DNA of 64,000 bases from Brevibacterium sp. S22 (GCF_004745485.1 NZ_RHFG01000010.1:62001-126000); one strand, 5' to 3'. Numbered from the stretch's first letter, positions 8,291-16,825 are shown. Numbers and translations: made by a program. The notes: generated from the sequence alone by a model not told the origin.

Positions 8291-8329
8291 CGGCCCCCGT
8301 GGTGCGTTTGCTCACGCACCCCGGGGCCG
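8291..8329 (-). terminator. Hairpin terminator after the DUF3151 gene
   Basis: CGGCCCCCGTGGTGCGT (8291-8307) and ACGCACCCCGGGGCCG (about 8313-8328) form a long GC-rich stem with a small bulge. It lies just downstream of the DUF3151 stop on the minus strand. Only a weak T-rich tail follows. Confidence 0.55.
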
Positions 8330-8354
8330 ATGTGTCCGACGGGAGTAAGGCGGC

Positions 8355-8816
8355 CTACTCCCCGCGGCCGATGGCCTCCACTGCCGTCGGGTCAGAGGCG
8401 TGCAGGAACTCTTCGATGCGTGCGGCCTCTTCGCCTTCGCCGATCGCTCCGGCGGCGCGGCCGAGCGCGTAGAGGGCGCGGAGGAATCCGCGGTTGACTT
8501 CGTGCGAGTACGGGATCGGGCCGGCTCCGCGCCATCCGGCGGCGCGCAGGGCGTCGAGTCCTCGGTGGTAGCCGACGCGGGCGTAGGCATAGGCGTCGAC
8601 GAGGCGGCCCTCCTGGTGCGCTTCATCGGCCAGTTCCGCCCACGCCAAGGACGAGGCCGGCAGTGCGGCGGCGACGTCGATGGGTTCTTCACCTGCATCG
8701 ATGCGCTTGCGAGCGTCGACGTCAGGGTGGTCATCGGGCAGGTAGGTCGGCTGCGGGCCGAGCTGGCTGGCATCCAGATTGCCGATATGCGATGGGTTGC
8801 CGATGGGCTGGGTCAT
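8355..8816 (-). CDS. DUF3151 domain protein
   Basis: A 153-residue protein conserved across actinobacteria with no established function. Recognisable family features are YLPDDHPDVDARKRIDAG, SSLAWAELADEAHQEGR, DAYAYARVGYHRGLDALRAAGWRG and GFLRALYALGRAAGAIGE. The helical, repeat-like composition suggests a TPR-like fold. In many actinobacteria this gene lies near fructose-bisphosphate aldolase; no such neighbour is visible here. The coding start (MTQPIGNPSH) is 5' to a clean ribosome site GGAGACGC. It shares its strand with the GDPD-like gene, but a 66-base gap separates them. Confidence 0.85.
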   Translation of the reverse strand: MTQPIGNPSHIGNLDASQLGPQPTYLPDDHPDVDARKRIDAGEEPIDVAAALPASSLAWAELADEAHQEGRLVDAYAYARVGYHRGLDALRAAGWRGAGPIPYSHEVNRGFLRALYALGRAAGAIGEGEEAARIEEFLHASDPTAVEAIGRGE

Positions 8817-8882
8817 AGCGTCTCCTTCGTTGTCAGGGTCGTCAAATTTCGCCGAGGCAGTTGTCCCGCCCCGGCATCACGG

Positions 8883-9797
8883 TCAGTCGGTCTTCACTTC
8901 GGACGGCAGGACCTTGTACGGGTTCTCACTCAGCGCACCGATGACACCGGCATCGGCCAGCTGATCGAGCTGCTTCTCGTCCTTGACCCCGGTTGCCCAC
9001 ACATCGAGGTCGACTCCGGTCCATTTCTCGGCCGCACCCGCCTCGACGGCCACGGCCGTGTACCCGTCACTGGACAGCGACTCGTTCCCGGTCGCCGTCA
9101 CATCACCGGTGAACATGGCGCCGACGCCGGCATCGGCGGCGGCCCGGGCCACCTCGGCGTCGTCGGTGCGCACGATGGTCGAGTCCTCAAGCCCCGCCTC
9201 GGTGATGGTCTTCAGCGCAGGGGCGGCCACCTCGGTGGAATCGATGGCGGGCATGAACACGGTGTCTCCGCCGAACTCGTCGACGATCTGGTCCCAGGTG
9301 AGGGGTTCGCCGGGGCTCGTGTCCTTGCCGGCGGGGGCGATGGTCTGGTCGAGGAATTCCTCGGCGTCGAGCTCGTCGAGGTCCTTCTTCAGCCCCATGT
9401 CCTCGGCTGCCGTCTCCGGGTTCGCGGCGACGATCGTGCCGTCGCCCAGTGCGGTCAGCGTGGGGGCGGGCAGATAGCCGAACTTCACGTTCTCGGTGAA
9501 GGCGAGCTTCGAGTTCGCCGGGTACACCGAGGATCCGCCGTCGAGGGCACCCACGGCCGGCGGGTTGAGCGACTCGACGGTGAGTCGGTCCTTGGACCCG
9601 AACATGTTGAACGCGAACACGACCACGACGAGGACCAGGACGATGGCTCCGGCCCACAGGGGTGCGTTGAATTTCTTCGGTGTGGGACGCTCGGGCACGG
9701 GGACCCGTTCGTTCGATTCGGGGTCGACCGAGGGCAGCGGATCGGTGAAGCTGCGACCGTAGCGATCCTTATCCAACCGGCGTTTCTTCTTGCTCAT
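8883..9797 (-). CDS. Membrane-anchored GDPD-like protein, probably catalytically inactive
   Basis: A 304-residue protein with a basic start (MSKKKRRLDKDRYGR), one membrane anchor near residues 45-65 (LWAGAIVLVLVVVVFAFNMF) and an extracytoplasmic domain. The order PANSKLAFTENVKFGY, LTALGDGTIVAANPETAAEDMG, EPLTWDQIVDEFG and VDLDVWATGVKDEKQL...GALSENP parallels the glycerophosphodiesterase barrel (PENT, DGVLVVMHD, LTLEE, VNVWTVN...ITDYP). The catalytic His-Arg-Gly and His-Asp are not present at the expected places, so it may be a pseudoenzyme. ATG 9797 is chosen over a longer frame because it gives a proper topogenic N-terminus and overlaps the upstream glycosyltransferase stop by 4 bases (ATGA). 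The family assignment is my inference from spacing and motifs. Confidence 0.55.
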   Translation of the reverse strand: MSKKKRRLDKDRYGRSFTDPLPSVDPESNERVPVPERPTPKKFNAPLWAGAIVLVLVVVVFAFNMFGSKDRLTVESLNPPAVGALDGGSSVYPANSKLAFTENVKFGYLPAPTLTALGDGTIVAANPETAAEDMGLKKDLDELDAEEFLDQTIAPAGKDTSPGEPLTWDQIVDEFGGDTVFMPAIDSTEVAAPALKTITEAGLEDSTIVRTDDAEVARAAADAGVGAMFTGDVTATGNESLSSDGYTAVAVEAGAAEKWTGVDLDVWATGVKDEKQLDQLADAGVIGALSENPYKVLPSEVKTD

Positions 9798-10873
9798 CGG
9801 CTGCTGTCCTTCGTCGTTCCGGCCCCGGTGACGAGCCCGCGGAGGAACCCGGCACCCCAGCACAGGTGCATGGTCGGCAGGACGATACCGAACCAGAATC
9901 TCTCCCGGCGTCCGCAGTCCTTCGCCGCCGAGGCGGTGGCCAGGATCCCCGCGATATAGCCGAAGCTGGGCACGTGGATGAGGGAGGTGAAGCGGCGGAG
10001 GAACTTCGGCCATCTCTTCGTCGTCCCGGACAGCTGGAGCAGCGTCTCGATCACGGCTGCGCTCATGCCGATCACGAGCAGCGGTGGGGCGAAGTAGCGG
10101 AGGGAGTTCTTCGAGCCGTAGCGGCGGATGAGTTCGGCCCGCCAGATTCCGGTGGCCCAGAACTGCTGGGCGATCTTCGACCAGGTGCCGCGCGGCCAGT
10201 AGGTGACTTCCATATCCGGGTTGAACCAGATGCGACCGCCGGAGGTGCGGATGCGCAGGTTGAGTTCCCAGTCCTGACCGCGTTTGATGCCTTCGTCGAA
10301 CCCGCCGAGGGCGTCGAAGACCTCGCGCCGATAGACGCCGAGGTAGGCGGACTCCGCCTCCTGGGCTTCGTCACCGGAGTGGTAGGCGGGGCCGCCGAGG
10401 CCGACGGGGGACATATAGGCACGGGCAACGGCCTTCTGGAACGAGGTCTTGCCGCGGGCGAGCATGAGACCGCCGCAGTTCGCGGCCTTGGTCTCGCGCA
10501 GGGTGTCGATGGCCTGCTGTGTGTATTCGGGGTTGAGGCCGGAGTGCGCGTCGACGCGGATGATCACCGGATGTCGGGTTGCGGCGATCGCGAGGTTGAG
10601 GCCGATCGGGGTCGCGGCCTGCGGATTGTCGACCGTCTGGATCCGGGAGTCGCTCGCGGCCATCGACTCGATGATGGCGTTCGTATCATCGCTCGAGGGA
10701 CCGAGGGCGAGGACGATCTCCTTGTCCCCGTCGTAGTCCTGGGCGAGGATCGTGGTGATCGCCTGTTCGATGTGCTCGGCCTCGTTGAGGACCGGCATGA
10801 TGAAGGAGACTCCGGGCTTCTCGACCAACGGCGGCAGGCCGTCCGGGGTCAGGATCTCAAGTACTTTCGACAC
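9794..10873 (-). CDS. Glycosyltransferase family 2 (ExoA-like) with C-terminal membrane helices
   Basis: A 359-residue GT-A fold enzyme. VSFIMPVLNEAEHIEQAITTIL is the nucleotide-sugar binding start. VIIRVDAHSGLNP carries the metal-binding DxH variant of DXD. RGQDWELNLRIRTSGGRIWFNPDMEVTYWPRGT is the acceptor/ED region usual for ExoA-type succinoglycan transferases. Two hydrophobic segments near the C-terminus (LLVIGMSAAVIETLLQL and a later one) place it at the inner membrane. GTG at 10873 gives a protein starting MSKVLEIL; the longer open frame upstream is arginine/serine-rich shadow coding. It overlaps the downstream GDPD-like gene by 4 bases, so the two are probably an envelope-polymer or glycolipid unit. 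Confidence 0.85.
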   Translation of the reverse strand: MSKVLEILTPDGLPPLVEKPGVSFIMPVLNEAEHIEQAITTILAQDYDGDKEIVLALGPSSDDTNAIIESMAASDSRIQTVDNPQAATPIGLNLAIAATRHPVIIRVDAHSGLNPEYTQQAIDTLRETKAANCGGLMLARGKTSFQKAVARAYMSPVGLGGPAYHSGDEAQEAESAYLGVYRREVFDALGGFDEGIKRGQDWELNLRIRTSGGRIWFNPDMEVTYWPRGTWSKIAQQFWATGIWRAELIRRYGSKNSLRYFAPPLLVIGMSAAVIETLLQLSGTTKRWPKFLRRFTSLIHVPSFGYIAGILATASAAKDCGRRERFWFGIVLPTMHLCWGAGFLRGLVTGAGTTKDSSR

Positions 10874-10955
10874 GCCTTCAATCTTGTCACACGCGCGCGA
10901 GCCCGGTCTTGAGGGGGCGCACAGGCAGAGGTTCCTCGCCGAGGCGGTTCGCCCC

Positions 10956-11837
10956 TCAGCTCTCGGCCGAGAGTGCGTGGTGGAGTTCGCGGCGCAGGTC
11001 GAGGAACGCCGGGTCTGCCTCGATGTCCTCACGGTCGCGGGGTCGGGCGAAGGGCACGTCGAGTTCGGATTGGATGGTCGCGGCCGGCCCATGGGAGAGC
11101 ACGAGGATGCGATCGGCCAGCAGCAGCGCTTCATCGACGTCGTGGGTGACGAGGACGAACGTGCGCTTCTCCCGCTCCGACAACGCCAGCAGCTGCTGCT
11201 GCAGCGAATACCTCGTCAGCGCGTCGAGGGCGCCCAGGGGCTCATCGAGCAGAAGCACCTCGGAGTTCAGGGCGAATGCGCGGGCGATGCCGACCCGCTG
11301 CGCCATTCCTCCAGAAAGCTGGTGGGGTCGCAGATCAGCGGCCGGGCTCAGTCCGACCCGATCGAGCCATTCGTCGGCGAGCGCCTCCCGCTCGTCCGCT
11401 GTGCTCGTCCCGGTGCCCGCGGCTTCGAGAGCGAAGAGCACATTGCCCTTCGCACTCAGCCACGGCAGCAGCACGTGCTGCTGGAACACCATGCCCAGAT
11501 GCCTGCTCGGCTCGCGGATCGGCTCACCGGCCAATGAGACCTGACCGTGTTCGGGTCTCTCAAGCCCGGCGAGGATGCGCAGCAGCGTCGACTTCCCCGA
11601 ACCGGAGGGGCCGATGATGGCGACGAACTCACCGGCACCGACCTCGAAGGACACATCGGCGAGGATCTGCTGAGTCCCGCCCTTAGGCCGACGGAAGGCC
11701 TTGCCGATGCGCTCGATGCGCAGGCCGGCGGCCGCCTCGGCGGGGTCTGAGTGAGTCACCTCGGCGGATTCGGTGTGCGCCGCCTCGGCGAGGGCCTGGG
11801 TCTTCGTTTCGGTCGCCGTCGAGTCTGTCGGGTTCAT
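10956..11837 (-). CDS. ABC transporter ATP-binding protein (NitT/TauT/SsuB type)
   Basis: A 293-residue nucleotide-binding subunit. It shows Walker A GPSGSGKST, Q-loop GMVFQQHVLLPWLS, signature LSGGMAQRVGIARAFAL, Walker B EVLLLDEPLGALD and switch His LVTHDVDEALLLADRI. The family serves taurine, sulfonates, nitrate and related anions. An acidic, Ala/Thr-rich N-terminal extension of about 40 residues precedes the domain. It is the last gene of a five-gene minus-strand operon, 40 bases after the permease. With OsmC and the SfnB-like flavoprotein, alternative sulfur acquisition is the likely purpose. Confidence 0.9.
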   Translation of the reverse strand: MNPTDSTATETKTQALAEAAHTESAEVTHSDPAEAAAGLRIERIGKAFRRPKGGTQQILADVSFEVGAGEFVAIIGPSGSGKSTLLRILAGLERPEHGQVSLAGEPIREPSRHLGMVFQQHVLLPWLSAKGNVLFALEAAGTGTSTADEREALADEWLDRVGLSPAADLRPHQLSGGMAQRVGIARAFALNSEVLLLDEPLGALDALTRYSLQQQLLALSEREKRTFVLVTHDVDEALLLADRILVLSHGPAATIQSELDVPFARPRDREDIEADPAFLDLRRELHHALSAES

Positions 11838-11877
11838 CTCGGGCCTTCTCTTTGTGGGGATCTCGCGTCGGTCGGGC

Positions 11878-12765
11878 TCATGCGGCGGGCACCAGTCGGT
11901 GGAGTTGGGCGACGGCGCGGTCGAGGAGGAAGCCGACGAGGCCGATGATGAGGATGGCGACGACGATCGAGTCGATGTTCATCGCATTCCATTCGTTCCA
12001 CACGAAGGTACCCATGCCGCGGCTGCCGACGATCATCTCAGCGGCGATGATGACCAGCCACGCGGTCGACAGTGAGGTGCGCAGTCCGGTGACGATCGCG
12101 GGGACGGTGGCAGGCAGCGTGATCCGCAGGATCCGTCGCAGCGGAGTCGTCTCCAGGGTGCGGGCGAGGTCGAGGTAGGCGGGATCGATCCGGTGGACGC
12201 CGTCGATGGTGTTGATGAGGATGATCCACAGCGAGGCCATGAAGATCACGAATACGGCGGTGGCTTCGGAATCCCGCAGGATCGCCAACCCGATGGGCAG
12301 CCAGGCCAGCGGGGAGACGGGACGCAGCACCTGCACGATCGGGTCGAGGGCCGATTCGAGGGTGCGGCTGCTGCCGAGCACGAGTCCGAACGGGATCGCG
12401 ATGAGCGCGGCGAGACCGAAGCCGATGAGCACCCGTCGCAGCGAGGCGATGAGGTGGAAGACGATGCCGACGTCATTCGGGGGCCGGAATACGAACGCGG
12501 TGGAGACGACCTCGATGAGGCGGTGCCAGCTCGCGGCCGGTGTCGGAGCGAGTCCGCCGTCGTCATAACCCGCGGTGAGCAGCTGCCAGACGAGGACGAA
12601 GACCGCCGCGACGATGAGGAACAGACCGATCGTCTTCGCCAACCCGAAGAGGCGCCTGGTCCCAGGCGCCGCCCCCTTCACGCCGGCATCTTCGGGTCGG
12701 GAGGTCGATCGCTTCGGTTCGGTGTTCGTTCCCTGGTCGGTGCTCCGCTTCAGCTCAGCGCTCAT
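11878..12765 (-). CDS. ABC transporter permease (NitT/TauT/SsuC type)
   Basis: A 295-residue permease with about six membrane segments. The first is LAKTIGLFLIVAAVFVLVWQLL. The EAA loop TTPLRRILRITLPATVPAIVTGLRTSLSTAW contacts the ATPase. The C-terminal FVWNEWNAMNIDSIVVAILIIGLVGFLLDRAV is typical of SsuC/TauC. The ATG at 12765 (MSAELKRSTDQG) is chosen because it starts 4 bases after the binding-protein stop at 12770; the longer open frame lies over the end of that gene. A cytosolic Thr/Ser-rich leader of about 40 residues is unusual but harmless. It is the fourth gene of the operon. Confidence 0.9.
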   Translation of the reverse strand: MSAELKRSTDQGTNTEPKRSTSRPEDAGVKGAAPGTRRLFGLAKTIGLFLIVAAVFVLVWQLLTAGYDDGGLAPTPAASWHRLIEVVSTAFVFRPPNDVGIVFHLIASLRRVLIGFGLAALIAIPFGLVLGSSRTLESALDPIVQVLRPVSPLAWLPIGLAILRDSEATAVFVIFMASLWIILINTIDGVHRIDPAYLDLARTLETTPLRRILRITLPATVPAIVTGLRTSLSTAWLVIIAAEMIVGSRGMGTFVWNEWNAMNIDSIVVAILIIGLVGFLLDRAVAQLHRLVPAA

Positions 12766-12769
12766 GGTC

Positions 12770-14017
12770 TCAGATGCTCCACTTCTTCGGGTGGCGTGGG
12801 TCGAAGGTGCGGCCGAGGACGGTCTCATTCGTGTGCTCGGCGGTGTCCCCGCCGAGGCTGCCGAGGACATCTGCCGCGGCATGCGAGTCGAACACGGAGT
12901 TCACCGCGTCCGCATAGTCCCCCGCCTGCGTGAACTTGGCGTCGCCGGTCAGGTTGTGACGTTGCATCGCATCGAGCATCCACACGCCGAAGGATTCGTG
13001 CGGGTAGGGCTGGAATCCGATCCGGTCGGGCACCGAGCGCTTCTTGCCCGTGCCGTCGGGGAACTTCCCGGTCAGCACGGCCTCGAGCACGGGCTGCGGC
13101 ATTCCGAGCGCCGAACCTGCGGTCATGAGTTCGGCGGTCTCGGCCCGGTGCGCCGGTTCGTCGATCCACAGTGAGACGTCCCCGAGGGCGCGCAGCAGTG
13201 CGGTATAGCTGTTCGGGTTCGCCGCGGCGAAGTCCTCGGCGACGGCGAAGCTGCAGCAGGGGTGGCCCGGCCACAGGTCCTTCGTCAGCAGGTGGATGAA
13301 TCCGGCCCCCTCAGCGACGGCCCGCTGGTTGAATTGGTCGGGCAGGCAGAAGGCGTCGAGTTCGCCCACGGCCAGGGCGGTGACCATATCCGCCGGGCGC
13401 ATGATCCGCAGGTCGACGTCCTGCTCCGGGTCGAGTCTCCCGGAGGCGAGGTAGTCACGCGTGAGCAGGCTGTGCACCGAATAGTCGAAGGGCAGACCGA
13501 CGCGCAGACCTGCGAAGTCCTCCGGTCCTTTGACCTTGCCCAGCAGCGACCGGGAGACGGTGATTCCGTTGCCGTTCGTGTTCGTCACGAACGGCAGCCG
13601 CAGATCGCGTCGGCCCGAGGCGAAGTTGTGGTGGATGGCCAGCGGCATCGGTGCGAGCATCTGCGTGGCATCGAGTTCGCCGGCGACGAATGCGATCCAC
13701 AGCTCCGCCCAGCCGGTGTAGCGGCGCAGCGTCACCTCGAGCCCGTATTTCTCGTACACGCCGAGGGCAGCGGCCGTGACGATCGGGGTGCCGCAGGTGA
13801 TCGGCACGTACCCGATCGTCATCGTGCGCTTCTCGAGACCGGCCGGAGCTGTGAGTGAGGGACTGAAGTCCGCCGAGGCGGTGCCCGCCGTTCCCGTCTG
13901 CACGGGTGAGCAGGCGCTGAGCAGTGCCGCAGCGCCGGCGGAGGCGCCGAGTCCCAGCAGCCGACGTCGTGAGAGCGCCGAGGCGGCCGCCTCCACCGTT
14001 CTCAAGAACGTGTCCAT
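12770..14017 (-). CDS. ABC transporter substrate-binding lipoprotein (NrtA/CmpA-like, Tat-type signal)
   Basis: A 415-residue extracytoplasmic binding protein. The N-terminus has SRRRLLGLGASAGAAALLSAC: a twin-arginine-like SRRRLLG followed by lipobox LLSAC, so it is probably exported folded and lipid-anchored. RTMTIGYVPITCGTPIVTAAALGVYEKYGLEVTL, the LDATQMLAPMPLAIHHNFASG stretch and GLRVGLPFDYSVHSLL identify the nitrate/bicarbonate/sulfonate binding family (NMT1/NrtA). ATG 14017 is chosen for the intact signal peptide. It follows the ACAD-like gene by 34 bases and precedes the permease by 4. The ligand is unknown, but the operon partners favour an organosulfur compound. Confidence 0.88.
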   Translation of the reverse strand: MDTFLRTVEAAASALSRRRLLGLGASAGAAALLSACSPVQTGTAGTASADFSPSLTAPAGLEKRTMTIGYVPITCGTPIVTAAALGVYEKYGLEVTLRRYTGWAELWIAFVAGELDATQMLAPMPLAIHHNFASGRRDLRLPFVTNTNGNGITVSRSLLGKVKGPEDFAGLRVGLPFDYSVHSLLTRDYLASGRLDPEQDVDLRIMRPADMVTALAVGELDAFCLPDQFNQRAVAEGAGFIHLLTKDLWPGHPCCSFAVAEDFAAANPNSYTALLRALGDVSLWIDEPAHRAETAELMTAGSALGMPQPVLEAVLTGKFPDGTGKKRSVPDRIGFQPYPHESFGVWMLDAMQRHNLTGDAKFTQAGDYADAVNSVFDSHAAADVLGSLGGDTAEHTNETVLGRTFDPRHPKKWSI

Positions 14018-14051
14018 ACGTATTGATCGATTCCGTTCCGCTCCGACCGGG

Positions 14052-15206
14052 TCATCCCAGACGGTCGAGCTCCCACCGCAGCTGGGATTCCGAGGGCGAC
14101 TGGACGGGGATGAACGTCGCTTCCCTGAAGCGTCGGTTCGCGTGCGAGCCGACGGCGTATCCGCGGCCGCCGGCGGTGCGGATCTCGAGTGCCGAGGTTG
14201 CCGTGGCCAGCCGTCCGGCCTCGAGGCGCAGGGACAGGACTTCGCGCGGGTCGGGGCGATCGGCGGTGCCGATGCGGTGGATGATGTCGACGAGGCGGCT
14301 CTTGGCTTCCACGAGAGCTCGGCCTTCCCCCTCGACGTCGTCTGTGAAGACGCCGTTGATGCCGTGCAGCCCCGCCTCGGCGCCGGAATGTGCCGACGCG
14401 GCGAGTCCGAGGCAGAAACTCGATTGGAGGACGGCGGCGACGGGGCGCCAGCGGGCGAGAAGCCCGGCGAAGTCCTCACCGATGATCTGTTCACGGTCGT
14501 AGTCGGTGATCTCAACGCTCACCGAGGTCGACGCGGTGCCCTTGAGCGCGAGCAGGTCGAGTTCCGGGCCGACGCTCACGCCGGCCTCGGACAGGGAGAA
14601 GGCGACGATCGACTTCGGACCTGTCTGAGGGGCAGCAGCAGTGGGGTCGGCCGAACGAGAGTCGGCCGAACCATACGCCGCGGAGACGATGACGGCATCG
14701 GGGTACAGGTTCGAGGCCCATTCGAGCTTTCCGCGCAGCGCCAGAGATCCAGCGCCGCCTCCCGACTCCCCTGTACCGAGTTCGAGCCCGAGTTCTCCAG
14801 CTCCGGCTGAGGCCTTGAATGCCGGTGCCATCCCGGACACGCCGATGGTCTCACCGCGACGCAGCCGGTCGAGGTGGCGGTCGGCGAAGCTGCCGCCGGT
14901 GGTCGCCAGGTAGTCGATGGCCATCCTCTGTCCCCAGAGGGCGAAGGCGAGGCTCAGCGAGTGCCGGGCGATGGCCTCGATGACCGAGGCCTGGTCGAGC
15001 AGGGTGCCGTTCGCCGTCTGCCCGTCGCTGCCGGCCACTCCGAGGTCGAGGAGTCCGGCTCGGCCCAGTTCGGGGAGGAATTCTGCGACCTGCCGGTCTC
15101 CGCGATCGAGGGCGGGGGCTGCCTCGGCGATCGTCTCGAGCAGTTCGGCGGGCACGGCGGTGGTGGTCAGCGCATCGGTCGGTCGGCTGATGGCGTCAAG
15201 ACTCAT
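14052..15206 (-). CDS. Acyl-CoA-dehydrogenase-like flavoprotein (SfnB/DszC-type, sulfur acquisition)
   Basis: A 384-residue protein with the ACAD fold: helical start (LLETIAEAAPALDRGDRQVAEFLPELGRAGLLDLGV), middle beta domain (GETIGVSGMAPAFK, GKLEWASNLYPDAVIV) and C-terminal helical domain ending GGRGYAVGSHANRRFREATFIPVQSPSE. That ending and the absence of the usual catalytic Glu context resemble SfnB/DszC-type flavin monooxygenase relatives used for sulfone or sulfonate desulfurisation. ATG 15206 (MSLDAISRP) starts 2 bases after the OsmC stop; the longer frame overlaps OsmC. It probably oxidises the compound imported by the downstream transporter using FMNH2 from elsewhere. Substrate assignment is an inference. 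Confidence 0.75.
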   Translation of the reverse strand: MSLDAISRPTDALTTTAVPAELLETIAEAAPALDRGDRQVAEFLPELGRAGLLDLGVAGSDGQTANGTLLDQASVIEAIARHSLSLAFALWGQRMAIDYLATTGGSFADRHLDRLRRGETIGVSGMAPAFKASAGAGELGLELGTGESGGGAGSLALRGKLEWASNLYPDAVIVSAAYGSADSRSADPTAAAPQTGPKSIVAFSLSEAGVSVGPELDLLALKGTASTSVSVEITDYDREQIIGEDFAGLLARWRPVAAVLQSSFCLGLAASAHSGAEAGLHGINGVFTDDVEGEGRALVEAKSRLVDIIHRIGTADRPDPREVLSLRLEAGRLATATSALEIRTAGGRGYAVGSHANRRFREATFIPVQSPSESQLRWELDRLG

Positions 15207-15208
15207 GG

Positions 15209-15766
15209 TCAGGAGTTCGACCCGGTGCTGGTCGAGGTTTCGAGGGCGACGGGGCGGATGAAGGTGTTGGCCACCGGTGACCATTTGACGGCATCGTCGC
15301 TGATCTTCTGCAGTGTGGCGTCGTCGGCGTCGCCGTCGAGCGAGATGTTCGCCCGCACCGTGGTGATGCCGAGTTCCTTCTCCGGGTCGAGGTCGCCGAC
15401 GCCCCAGACGGCGGAGATGTCGATATCGCCTTCGAGTTCGATCTCGATCTTCGTCAGCGTCACTCCGCGGTGGCTTGCGATGGCCTGGATGCCGACGTTG
15501 ATGCACGATCCCAGTGCGCCGAGGGCGTATTCGGTCGGGTTCGGTGCCTGGTCATCGCCGAGGAGGGGGTGCGGTTCGGAGATGAGGAACGGTTTGTGGT
15601 CGCGTGCGAAGTTGAGGTTGCGGAACCCGGATTCGGTCACGGACTTCACGGAGATCTTCTTGTGGCCGACCTCGGGGTTGGCCTTGTTCTTCTCCGAGAG
15701 TTCGTTGAGTCGGTCGACGTCGATGTTCTTCGTGGTGTCGATGCCCTTGTCGGTGTCGATGCTCAT
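15209..15766 (-). CDS. OsmC-family protein (sulfur-operon type)
   Basis: A 185-residue OsmC/Ohr-fold protein. The central NPTEYALGALGSCINVGIQAIASHRGVTL holds the conserved Cys after LGALGS. A second redox Cys at the usual position is not obvious. OsmC relatives of this length with an N-terminal extension occur in sulfur-starvation clusters beside SfnB-type flavoproteins. ATG 15766 has GGAGGGTGA 6 bases upstream; a GTG nine bases further out is less likely. It is first in a five-gene operon (OsmC, flavoprotein, binding protein, permease, ATPase). A large inverted repeat at 15825-15854 sits in its promoter region. Confidence 0.85.
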   Translation of the reverse strand: MSIDTDKGIDTTKNIDVDRLNELSEKNKANPEVGHKKISVKSVTESGFRNLNFARDHKPFLISEPHPLLGDDQAPNPTEYALGALGSCINVGIQAIASHRGVTLTKIEIELEGDIDISAVWGVGDLDPEKELGITTVRANISLDGDADDATLQKISDDAVKWSPVANTFIRPVALETSTSTGSNS

Positions 15767-15824
15767 GGATCTCACCCTCCGTACTGTCAGATGCGGTTGA
15801 TGATCCCAAGCTATCGGCGTGGGA

Positions 15825-15854
15825 CGAATAATGACGCAGCTTCGTCATTATTCG
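15825..15854. promoter_or_regulatory. 12-6-12 perfect inverted repeat in the osmC operon promoter region
   Basis: CGAATAATGACG (15825-15836) and CGTCATTATTCG (15843-15854) are exact inverted copies around CAGCTT. They lie 58 bases before the OsmC start and after the CaiB/BaiF stop. The arms are AT-rich and no T-run follows on either strand, so an operator is more likely than a terminator. No regulator gene is adjacent. Confidence 0.65.
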
Positions 15855-15970
15855 ACACATATTGCTCAACACATCAGCGAGCACTCAGAGAGCTCACACC
15901 CGGAATCCCTTGCCCTGATCGGATACATCCTGCTGGGCGGACTCACTGCTCGATGGATGTGCTCAACTAT

Positions 15971-16825
15971 TCAGTTGTCGACGATCGCCTCGATCGGCAG
16001 ATCGTGCTCTACGGCGAAGGCCTGCCAGCGGGCGGTGGGCTCGGCGGCGAAGGCGCGTTCGAGTGTGTCGTGATCGGCCCCGAGGTTCGCGGCGAGCGCC
16101 TTGGCGAAGTGCGGCTCAAGGCAGGCGACGGCGACGTGCCCATCCCGTGTGGCGTAGGTGCGATAGAAAGGAGTCCCCCCGCCGAGGTGGCCGCCCGGTG
16201 AGCTCAGACCGTGCCGCGCCGGCCCTGCCGCCCATGCGGCCGCCTCGTCGAGGACGACCCGCCGGACGATTCCGCTGTCTGTCCCGCCGACTGTGGAACC
16301 TGCGCCCCTGCGCACATCCCGCTGATGCAGTCCGGCCAGCGCCTCGAGTGCGGCATGCTCACCGCCGAGCACGTCGGCGACGGGAACCGTCGGCATGTGT
16401 CCGGGCACCAGCGTGGCGTGCGCGGCCTGATAGGTGAGGTCGTGGCCGGGGACGTCGGCACGGTCACCGGCGAAGCCGACGATCTCGACGTGGACGAGTC
16501 CATGCTCGTCGACGAGGTCGGGCAGGCCGAGTGCGGCAGCGGCCTTTGGTCGCATGGCTGTGAGCAGGATGTCCGCCTCGGCGGCGAGCTCTCTCAACCG
16601 CCCGAACTCATCAGGATCCTTCAGGTCGAGCGTGAGGATCTCCTGCCCGGCGGTCAGCTCCACATAGTAGGCGGGGACACCAGCCTCCAGAGCATCTCCC
16701 GACGGCGGTTCGACCTTGATCACATGCGCCCCGAGTGCCGCCAGTCGTGCCGCGGCCAGCGGGCCGGGCAGGTTGCCCGCCAGCGAGATCACGGTAGTTC
16801 CTGTGAGCGGAAGCGGATCGGGCAC
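15971..16825 (-). CDS. CaiB/BaiF-type CoA-transferase family protein, short form
   Basis: A 284-residue member of the formyl-CoA transferase/alpha-methylacyl-CoA racemase fold. It has LTGTTVISLAGNLPGPLAAARLAALGAHVIKVEPPSGDAL, the usual N-terminal dinucleotide-like motif, and LTLDLKDPDEFGRLRELAAEADILLTAMRP. The C-terminal GGGTPFYRTYATRDGHVAVACLEPHFAKAL matches the family's YRTYATRDG. At 284 residues it is shorter than the usual 360-400, lacking part of the C-terminal lobe. The GTG start at 16825 has GGGAGATC upstream. It stands alone between the sulfur operon and the sialic-acid operon. Racemase or transferase activity cannot be decided from sequence. Confidence 0.75.
   Translation of the reverse strand: MPDPLPLTGTTVISLAGNLPGPLAAARLAALGAHVIKVEPPSGDALEAGVPAYYVELTAGQEILTLDLKDPDEFGRLRELAAEADILLTAMRPKAAAALGLPDLVDEHGLVHVEIVGFAGDRADVPGHDLTYQAAHATLVPGHMPTVPVADVLGGEHAALEALAGLHQRDVRRGAGSTVGGTDSGIVRRVVLDEAAAWAAGPARHGLSSPGGHLGGGTPFYRTYATRDGHVAVACLEPHFAKALAANLGADHDTLERAFAAEPTARWQAFAVEHDLPIEAIVDN

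Noticed and set aside
9798..10013. N-terminal extension of the GDPD-like protein up to 10013
   Set aside because: The extra residues are antisense-like Arg/Pro-rich sequence overlapping the glycosyltransferase; the start at 9797 gives a normal membrane-anchor N-terminus and a 4-base gene overlap.
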